Shown: piece after piece, positions 19,737-26,879 of the stretch
Layout: every line of letters begins with the position of its first letter
Position numbering within the stretch: the stretch's first letter is position 1
Origin: Byssothecium circinans
Taxonomy: Eukaryota; Ascomycota; Dothideomycetes; Pleosporales; Massarinaceae
Length of the DNA stretch: 26,879 nt
Assembly: GCA_010015675.1 (NCBI GenBank)
Contig: ML977058.1
Coordinates: 57,214 to 84,092, forward strand
Reading direction: 5' to 3'
The notes under the pieces: generated by a model
The model's database searches: none
What the model was told of the DNA's origin: nothing
Seen by the model: only the letters and a program-made list of their open reading frames with translations
Program-made: the position numbers and the translations under genes

Positions 19737-21549
19737 ACGTAAAGCACCATTAAAACGGCTACTTTTCCTTAGTAATACTAACTTACTTAACTTTATCACC
19801 ACCATCACCTACACTACTACCTGACATGATAAACTAAGTACTAGCATCTAACTTAGAAGAACCCTCTTTATTAGCTTAATACATTCTCATATTATGCCTA
19901 GCCTTACCATAGTTGCTATAGTGTCGAATACCTAGTTATCGCACCTTGCGCTCACTCTCTACCCTCGCCTTCTTATGGTTCTAAATAGTTCCTAACAGTT
20001 TAGAACTATTCTAGTCTGCTGTAGGACCATATTCTATAGTGCTACTTTTCTAAAGATACTTGCGCTTGCGTATTTTTCACTTAGTTACTACTGTAAGTTG
20101 CTGTTCAAGCTCTTTAATGCGCGCCTTTATTAGAGCGCTACTATGCAGCATTAACTTAGCGCCTTTAATAAGCTGTGAAAGCCTACCCTAAGCCATCCGT
20201 GGTGACTAAGTAATAGAATCACGTACTAGCTTTAACTATAAGCTAAATTCACGTATATTACTTAGTGTTCTTGATAGCTATAGTGTCTCCAGTGGTAGGG
20301 GTCCTAGTAGGGTGCGTATACGCACATTAAGGTGATTAAGTACCACCTGCGCGTTTAGAGGGACTAGCCTTGTTGCCTTAAAGGCCTTTCAATAGTTCTG
20401 AACCATAAACACGCTTAAAAACGCGTCGTTAAAGGCTGGTAGGAACGCTTCCTTATTAACGTAAAAGACGTGTCAGCGTGCTAAGTCCTAAATAATTCTA
20501 GAGTACTTGCGCTTAAGTGGCGAGAATAACACTACATCAAGTGGCTAGAGGATGTGTGACGAGTACGGTGGCATATAGAGTGTAAGGATCTTATTATCAT
20601 AACAATAATCCTTAAAACCTTGATTTAGATAGCTTTCGTGGCTATCTAAAATTAGTAACTAATAGGCGCCCACCATTTAGTCCTTTATATGCGCGTTAAA
20701 GTACTTTAACTACGTGAGACTAAGCTTATTATTCGTCCATCCGTTCTCTAAGACCAAGAGCTTCTAATTACGTAGTATATTAGCTTCCTAATACTATGAA
20801 GAGATGTAGACGCGTCCTTTGTATATAATAAATAGCAAGGTAAATGTACTATTTAAACATATACTTTAGATCTCTATCACCCACTCTTTATTACCTAGCT
20901 AAACTATTATAGGCCTTGCTTACTTCTCTAAGCTAGTAACTACTTTCCTAGAGCTAACAACACCTATCTAAAAGCTAGTCTTATTAAAGTTATATATATT
21001 ATTATCTTATACGCCGTACTTTGCTTTAGTCTCCTACACAAGCTTAAACCACGCGCTAACTACCTTAGGATCTTCCTGTAGTATCCTTTAACGGTCCCTT
21101 GCATAGTTCTAGGCTGTCTTTAATAGTTTACGCCTAGTTAGCGCCAACCTTCTCTCTATCCTGCTTAGCTAGTAGTTTATTAGCTATATCTGATACCTCA
21201 CTTAATTAGGGCGCAAATCCTCGCGAACTGAGGTTAAGTATGTATTTGATAAGCGTTTCCTCTTCGGTTAGGGACAGTTTTGAACAGTTCAGAACTGTTC
21301 GTGGTCGAAAGGTGATTCCGTAGATGTAGTTAGAGAGGCTCTAATAATGAACGTTAAAAGCCTTAGCAGCGCGTTAGAGGCTTTTAAATTAGCCTGAATA
21401 GTAAGCTTAAAGGGTAAGCTTAATCCTGCCTTCTTATTAAAGAAGTAACGCATTTATTAGTTAAGGTATTTTGTGGTAAGTATAGTATTAGTATTACTAA
21501 GGAAAAGTAGTTATCTTAATAGTTTAGCTATCTTAATAGTACTTTATAT
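19737..21549 (-). mobile_element. Fot1/pogo-like DNA transposon (Tc1/mariner superfamily)
   Basis: The 1813-bp element is bounded by inverted repeats and TA duplications (19735-19736 and 21550-21551). The left end reads ACGTAAAGCACCATTAAAAC, then GGCTACTTTTCCTTAGTAAT. The complement of the right end reads ATATAAAGTACTATTAAGAT and continues to the same CTACTTTTCCTTAGTAAT block, with 17 extra bases from a local duplication. Size and ends fit fungal Fot1-type elements. Both ends and the gene are RIP-mutated. Confidence 0.88.
19750..21465 (-). pseudogene. Fot1/pogo-like DDE transposase, RIP-inactivated
   Basis: The minus-strand frame begins near 21465 (no ATG in frame; ATA is a possible mutated start). 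The N-terminus shows a pogo-type HTH, EGRIKLTL...FKSL-x-RAAKAFNVHY, then LSLTEEETLIKYILNLSSRG and a CENP-B/Tc5-like HTH. The catalytic core follows: NFNKTSF (20991-20971) where the family has FDETGF, LLILDSHES (about 20660-20634) with the second Asp kept, MPPYSSHIL-x-PLDVVLFSPL (about 20570-20510), and a C-terminal basic/coiled region. Stops are TAG/TAA. Both Asp-to-Asn and Glu-to-Lys in the first motif are G-to-A changes of RIP type. The frame runs into the left inverted repeat. Confidence 0.87.
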
Positions 21550-21551
21550 TA

Positions 21552-22054
21552 CTTAACTAGTACTAGTAACTATCCTAGGGCGCTAAATAGAATTAGTACT
21601 AACTCCATTTTTACTATTAGGGATAGAAACTACTGTAATAGCGTGGATATTATATCACGTAGGCCAATTCTATTTTACTTGTAAGGCTGATTCCATTTAC
21701 ATTACGTTGTCTAATTCGCGTAAAATTTAGATATGTTATTCAGCGCACTAAGTTGCACTATCAGACGCATTTACATTAAGATACCCTATGTAGTTATAGG
21801 CGTTAGGGTTAGGGGTGATGGTTTTAATAGGGTGATACGCGACTATAGTGGCCCCAGCGTAAGGCCACCACATTAATAAAAGGGCTAAAGAAGCCTATAG
21901 TATCTAGGACGCGATTCCACGCATAGAACCTATTCCTATAGCTATTATTAGGTTGATCTAGTTATATTCAGTTGGTTGAGCTAAATAACCCGTGTTTTTA
22001 GCCTAGGATCTAGCAGTAGAGCCCGTTATCACGCCTATAACCCGTTGATCAGGC
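21552..22054. other. Leader of the family B element, with a telomere-like word
   Basis: About 500 bases lie between the Fot1-like element and the family B start codon. No frame is supported. TTAGGGTTAGGGG at 21803-21815 contains two units of the TTAGGG repeat that is telomeric in most filamentous fungi. GCGTTAGGGTT also occurs near the left end of both family A copies. The left boundary of family B was not found. Confidence 0.45.
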
Positions 22055-25000
22055 ATGGTCAAGCAGTCTAAGATAGCGGCAGTAACCAGCAACGAGACCC
22101 AACATTTTGAGCAGTTGATTGAGTACCTAGTGCCTATTTGCAAAGAATGCAGGCACGGCGTGTGGCCTGATCAGGTTAAAGGGCATTTACGGCGTGTTCA
22201 TAAGATGAGCCGCAAACTAGCAGAAGCCATAGGAGAAGACGTACGCAGATAGCCTAGTTTAATCTAGTATCCTAGTAAGGTAGAGGTTCCTAGCAGCATA
22301 ATTAAGCCTATTCTATAGTTACTGGCATATCCAGATGGGTGGTTGTGTCAGTTAGACCTAATGCGTTACTGACGGGTGTATTAGAGCAAGGAAGCAATGA
22401 GAAAGCATTAGCAAAATGCGCATGATTATTTAGTAGGAAAGAGCTGGGGACGGCCAAGCTAGATAAAGAGAAAGATGGTGTAAGCGCAGGTAAATGAAGT
22501 ATGTAAGAGCGTTTAGTGCCAGCGGTTGTTTATCTAGGGCCGTGGATCGCAGTATTTCTAGGTGCACGCGCCTAATAAAGGTCCAGCAGGCGGCCCAGAG
22601 CCCGTTCCCATGGACGGTGATGCGGCATGGGCGCGAGTAGGCGAGCAGATAGCTAAGGCGTGGGAGAGTATTGAAAAGCGGGCATAGAACACTATATAAG
22701 ATGGCGAGAGGGATGAGGTAAACCCGTGGTTAGAGCGGACGCAGTAGTTGCCATATTTAGTTAGCATAGAGAGGCCTAATTTGTTAGCATGCATTAAGGA
22801 ACCTATTGCTAACCCCGACCCTAGGAAGGACGAAGAAGCAGAGCCTGTAGAGGCGGCGATTTGGGCGGCCATAGAGGGGTTGGCGCGGTTCAGCTAGGTG
22901 TCCATCATGGATTAGATTGGCGTGTTTGTGTGGTTGGAGGTGATTCAAACTAAGAAGCACTAGACGCGGTTCTAGCCGTTGCAGCCGTATATAGATAAGG
23001 ATGCCATTGTCAAGCACGCGTGGCCATGGTAGCAGATGTTAATGTTTTTTACACGCACGTAGAAGGAGCATACGTGGAAGAGCCCTAGATATCAGTTCAC
23101 GCGTAGGCAGCAAGAGGCGTGGGAGGCGTTGGTCGGGCAGGCAGAAAGGGAGGTAGAAGGGGAGGAGGCAGATAAAGAAGATATAGAGGAAGAGATGGGG
23201 GATATAGATGAGATGATAGATAAGGTTGATAAGGAGATAGAGGAGGTTAATAAGGTGATAGAGGAGGGAGAAGTAGGGGAGCAGTAGGGTTAGGTAGAAG
23301 GTGCTAAGCGCGGTAAGCCTAAGAAATTATCAAGAGTCTAGAAAGCGTGTTTAGAGTTTTGTATTACGTTGTTAAACTAGTCTATCACGCGTAAGGAGTA
23401 TGACAGCCCGTTGGTATGTGCGTTAGCGGTGTTAGGCGTTAGAGAGGACAGGTGGAAGGGCCCCAAGCAGTATCCACTAATATTATTAGCAGTTATCAAG
23501 GTAGCCTGATTTATGGTGGTGCAGCAGGCGTTAGAGTCGTCTAAGCTATTTAATAACGAGTTTAATAATGATAGCGCGTACGAGAGTAATGGCAGCCGCC
23601 CGCCACGACGCTAGCCTAGAGGATGTTTGCAGTTTGTTAAGGAGATGATGGATAAGTTCATAGTGCAAGGCAGCCACGGCCTGATACAGTGGATATTAGA
23701 TTTGTGGACGTATGGGTTAAAGATCCATTATAATACTACGTCGCGCGGGCATGTAGAGTGGACGGGTGGAGATAAGTTATTATATAAGGGGTTATAGTTT
23801 AATATGGCGCAGTTCCGCGGTATAGTGCATAGGTTGGTGACAAAGAGCTAGTAGTTATTAATGGAGGAGTTAATGTTTAGCAATAGTAGGGCTGCTAAGC
23901 TAATCCCCAGCGTCCTATAGGAGAGCATGTAAGATAACCTAACTAATGAGTGGCCTAGATGGAATTTTTTAAAGGACCATCACACCCGCATGCCCGTAGA
24001 TAGGGAGAGGTGGTTATTTAAGCAGGTAGGGAGGGATGTTAGCATCTAAGATAGGTTCATGAAGCTAGGAACCCATTCAGGGGTGGACTAAGAGGCCGTC
24101 AAATAGTACATAGGGCGCGTTATTAAGTTCTAGGAGAAGTTGGCCGTATTAATGCATATAGCTAGCGGACAGCCAGCGAGAGGGCTAGAGATATTAAGCG
24201 TCCGTCACAGTAACACCATTAAAGGCGGGCACCGCAATATATTTATTAAGGATGGCATGGTGGTGTTTGTGACGCAGTACTACAAGGGATACAACGTTAG
24301 CGGCGATGTTAAGATCATCTACTAATATTTGCCGCGCGAGGTAGGTAGGTTAGTCGTGTGGTATTTGTGGTTAGTGTTGCCATTCTAGCAGTAGTTAGAG
24401 GCGTTAGTATAGGAGAAGGAGGCGGTTTCATCACACATGTGGCCGGCTAACGTTAATGGACGCAAGTGGACGATAGAGCGGTTGTAGGAGGCATTGAAGC
24501 GCGAGAGCTAGATTAGGATAGGGCAGGAGTTGATGATTTCAGCATATCACGAGATCGCAATTAGCATTAGCCGGCGATTTTTACGCGGATCCATGGCGTT
24601 CAGGGGCAAAGAGGGAGACGAGAACGAAGAGTGGAACGAGGAGAACATAGGGGGGTTGATCGTAGATGAGTAGGCTAGGCATATAGCCTATATCACGGGG
24701 TTGATATATGCGCGAGGGATTATAGAGCAAGCGGGAGCCGTGGCCGATAAGAGACAGTAATTCTAGGTGTTAAGCATGGATTAGCATTGGTTTTTAGGGT
24801 TCCTAAGCGGCGTAGAAGAGGAGATGGCAAGCAAGAAGTGGAAGAGAGCGCCGTATGAGAGCGAAGTGGATGAGGCGAGGATGGATTAATAGGGGTAGTT
24901 AAGGAAGATGGACACGACGGCGCAGTTAAAGTAGATGATAGGTAGGACAGCCAAGTTCCGTGGCGTGCAGAGAGAAGCCGTGGACGCCATCATCGCAGGC

Positions 25001-25689
25001 GAGAGCCCCATCGTGGCCGTGATACTAATGGGTAGTAAGAAGAGTTTGTTATTCATGTTACTAGCATGGGTAGAGTAGGGCGGGACAAGCGTGGTCGTGG
25101 TTCTATTAATTGCATTATAGGGAGACATAATGCGGCAGTGCAGGTTGTTAGGGATATCGTGTGCAGCGTGGGAGGGATGCCATCCACCTAACACGGCAGT
25201 AGTAGTATTAGTAACGCCTAAGTTAGTGGTAGGAGAGGAGTTCGCGACGTTTTTAAACTAGTTGCGGGCGACATAGTAGTTAGACTAGATTATGATTAAT
25301 GAGTGTTACATCATGTTGAACTAGCAGTACATATTCTGCAAGTAGATGCAGCAGTTAGGGTGATTAGTAGTAGTGGGGACGTAGATAGTAATATTAACAG
25401 CGACGTTACCACCCCGCAAGGAGGAGGAGTTATTCTAGCGAATGCATTTCTAATAGGAGCAGGTTAGGATGTTCCGGGCAAGGATAACACGGATGAATGT
25501 GGCATATTGGGTGGTTAGGTTAGATAAGGCGTTAAGGAAAGAGGAGGTAGAGGCCGTTATAGTGAACATAGCGCAGCGAAAGTGTAGGTAGTATAAGGTA
25601 GGTAAGGTAGTGATATACGGCAATTCCATGGCAAAGGTAAAGAAGTTAGTGGAATAGTTAGGGTGTAATGCATATTTCCTAACCGAGAG
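21790..25689 (+). mobile_element. Family B DUF3505-recombinase-RecQ element (3' truncated)
   Basis: This large element shares domain order with family A but is clearly diverged in sequence. Its left end is approximate, placed near the GCGTTAGGGTT word. Its right part is replaced from about 25690 by family A copy 2, which begins immediately after the in-frame segment reading FLTER. Helicase-bearing genes of this type in fungi are often subtelomeric. That it is mobile is inferred from its repetitive, RIP-targeted state. Confidence 0.6.
22055..25689 (+). pseudogene. DUF3505 zinc finger / recombinase-like / RecQ helicase fusion protein, RIP-inactivated
   Basis: A single frame of about 1211 codons from ATG 22055 holds dozens of TAG (few TGA/TAA) stops and no detected frameshift. 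Order: DUF3505 finger C29-x2-C32-x11-H44-x4-H49; a second finger-like C...H...H segment near 22345-22430; an acidic coiled coil (about 23145-23285, EEEMGDIDEMIDKVDKEIEE); a tyrosine-recombinase-like region with HIASGQPARGLEILSVRH (about 24158-24211), YHEIAISISRRFLRGSMAF near 24546 and YITGLIYARG near 24688; then a RecQ-type helicase. The helicase shows FRGVQREAVDAIIAGE (from 24956), Walker A remnant MGSKKS (25028-25045), NECY (25298-25309) where DECH/DEAH is expected, and LTATLPP (25394-25414). The Walker B change is by two RIP-type transitions. The helicase C-terminal lobe is lost at the family A insertion. The recombinase assignment is inference. Confidence 0.8.
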
Positions 25690-25695
25690 GACGCG

Positions 25696-25801
25696 ACGGA
25701 TTATGCCTAATCCGTGGCGGAACAGGTCTAGCGTTAGGGTTGCTAGCCCGAATCCGGGGCGCGGATAGGGATAATCCGTGGGAACGGGAGGGCTAATCCG
25801 T
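25696..25801. repeat. TAATCCGT iterons at the family A left end
   Basis: ACGGATTA (25696-25703) faces TAATCCGT (25708-25715), forming an 8-bp-arm hairpin. Two more direct TAATCCGT copies lie at 25772-25779 and 25794-25801. In copy 1 they are partly kept. Clustered at the element end, they could bind the element's zinc-finger or recombinase protein (inference). Confidence 0.65.
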
Positions 25802-26049
25802 TCCACAGTGACACGTTCTCCCAACTAATTTTGTATGTAGCTATTGCTCAGCAGCATCAGGAGCACCGATCCCCTATCCTGCAGCTTCACCTTTTGCGTT
25901 GGTGACGGTCGAGGCGAGGGTAGACTCTCGCAGCAATGGAGTTCTGCTGGAACGCACGGTCGCCTGCAGCAACATCATCACCACAACCAAGCGCAACCCG
26001 CCGCAGGAGAAATGGCAGCCGAACCTGATCACCGCTGTCATTTAAGAAG

Positions 26050-26879
26050 ATGGAAGAAAACTTTCAGTATCTTCGCGAGTATAAGGTGCTTGTCTGCAAG
26101 GAGCATGCTACTGGTGTACAGAATCTAAACACGCATCTGCGTGATCATCACGCCGTAGCGAGCAAAGAGAGGGAGAGGATCGTAGAGTACTATAGGTACT
26201 GGTGGATCAAGAAGCCTAAGGACGTTAAACTGCCGCCGCCGCTGGGTCTGCCGATCAAGGAGCTAGGAGAGCCGCTTGATGGGCTTTAATGCGCTGAGGA
26301 AGATTGCAACTTCATCACGATCAATCTAGATAGGCTACGGAAGCACTGCAAGGGTGAGCACGGGTTGCTATAGAGGGGTGATACGAGCACGCTTTTCCAA
26401 AAAGTCAAGGTGCAGACGTTCTTCCAGGCTCGCGGGCAGCGGCGATATTTCGTCGTCAACGCAGCAGTCGCGTCGTCCGACGTCGTCCGTGCAAGGCTGG
26501 CCGAATGGGAGGTAACAACGCAGGCGCATGAAGAGGAGGCGCAGGTGATGGACGCAGAGGCCGCGAAGACCGACAAGACCGGCTAGTTCAAGCGGACAGG
26601 ATGGCTGGAGCATCTCGCGAAGCGGAATCTAGCGCATCTTGCACATCAGATCCGACTGCCCGATCAGGGTGAAGTGAGGCTGCAGCGCGCCGCGAAGCTG
26701 GTTGAGCTGCTGGTGGAGAGGAGCGTGGTCAGGCTGTGGACGCTCGCATGGGAAATGAGACGGTGGCTCCGAAGTGCGAAGCGGCAGGAGGTCGATCAAC
26801 GGCTGATGGCCTGACTGCAGAACCTAGAGAGTCAGGCCCGCTACGCTGGCTACATGGTCAAGTTCGTCTGCTACTTTCT
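26050..26879 (+). pseudogene. DUF3505 zinc-finger protein of family A copy 2 (partial)
   Basis: The frame opens at ATG 26050 with YLREYKVLVCKEHATGVQNL, then HLRDHH: the DUF3505 zinc-finger type seen in the Aspergillus orsellinic-acid cluster protein D family (C16-x2-H19-x9-H29-x4-H34). A second finger follows, CAEEDCNFITI...RKHCKGEH (about 26290-26361), then FFQARGQRRYFVVNAA and a long helical region rich in Arg/Glu/Leu. Four in-frame stops are present: TAA 26287-26289 and TAG 26371-26373 and 26584-26586, each explicable as CAA or TGG mutated by RIP, and TGA 26812-26814. No frameshift is seen over 276 codons. By analogy with family B a recombinase-like and a helicase region should follow beyond the window. 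Confidence 0.82.

Larger units (their letters stand above)
25690..26879 (+). mobile_element. Family A DUF3505 element, copy 2 (5' part, lightly mutated)
   Basis: This is the second copy of the sequence starting at 4158, here inserted in the RecQ region of family B. It continues past the window end. It keeps balanced composition and many CpG and CpA sites, unlike copy 1. Its left end is marked by an ACGGATTA/TAATCCGT inverted repeat and GCGTTAGGGTT. Both copies are preceded by CCTAACC a few bases upstream. Confidence 0.88.

Noticed and set aside
21803..21815. Internal telomere
   Set aside because: Only two TTAGGG units are present, too few to call a telomeric tract. Kept only as a motif.
22558..23017. 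Minus-strand open frames of 104 and 77 codons
   Set aside because: They oppose the family B frame. Stops (TAG) in the true frame read as CTA on the other strand, leaving antisense frames artificially open.
24886..25824. Minus-strand open frames of 102 and 124 codons
   Set aside because: They are antisense to the RecQ helicase motifs or span the A/B junction. No family features.
25844..26128. Plus-strand frame of 94 codons
   Set aside because: It overlaps the DUF3505 start in another frame, and its C-terminal part is an off-frame reading of the zinc-finger region.
26286..26613. Minus-strand open frames of 96 and 81 codons
   Set aside because: Antisense to the family A zinc-finger and helical region.
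1..26879. tRNA or rRNA genes
   Set aside because: No cloverleaf-like A/B box pairs or rRNA segments were noticed by eye. A tRNAscan-SE/Infernal run would be decisive.

Overview
The window looks like an accessory, gene-poor stretch from a filamentous ascomycete (Pezizomycotina). The evidence is a HET-domain gene, a fungal E2-like gene, PIF/Harbinger and Fot1/pogo transposons, DUF3505-type zinc-finger/helicase elements, and a very strong signature of repeat-induced point mutation (RIP). No gene I could read through is intact. Decayed frames are dotted with TAG/TAA where Gln (CAA/CAG) or Trp (TGG) codons would be expected, which is the CpA-to-TpA outcome of RIP on either strand.

Layout. Positions 1-306 look like the end of a hAT-type transposon abutting, and apparently truncating, a HET-domain pseudogene (305-1953). 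An E2 ubiquitin-conjugating-like pseudogene follows (about 2181-3945). Both have normal base composition and are broken mostly by frameshifts. At about 4150 composition changes abruptly to TpA-saturated DNA. Here lies copy 1 of a DUF3505 element ('family A', 4158 to about 10513), split by a 3452-bp PIF/Harbinger element (6322-9773) with TAA target duplications, a transposase and a Myb-like gene. An 86-bp MITE (10516-10601) sits at the end of recognisable family A sequence.

From about 10604 to 19615 is a run of at least seven decayed genes whose frames survive RIP almost without indels. Several carry signal peptides, membrane segments or recognisable introns; none matches a family I know. Several unusual tandem repeats and one assembly gap (50 Ns, 12810-12859) are interspersed.

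A 1813-bp Fot1/pogo-like element (19737-21549) follows. Then comes a second, related large element, 'family B' (frame from 22055 to 25689): a single frame of about 1211 codons combining a DUF3505 zinc finger, a second zinc finger, a coiled coil, a tyrosine-recombinase-like region and a RecQ-type helicase. It is cut inside the helicase at about 25690 by copy 2 of family A, which runs off the window end and is only lightly mutated.

The region therefore reads as a nested graveyard of mobile elements of different RIP exposure, enclosing a fossil cluster of possibly secreted or membrane proteins. All reading-frame statements come from manual reading of the sequence. No database search was possible.
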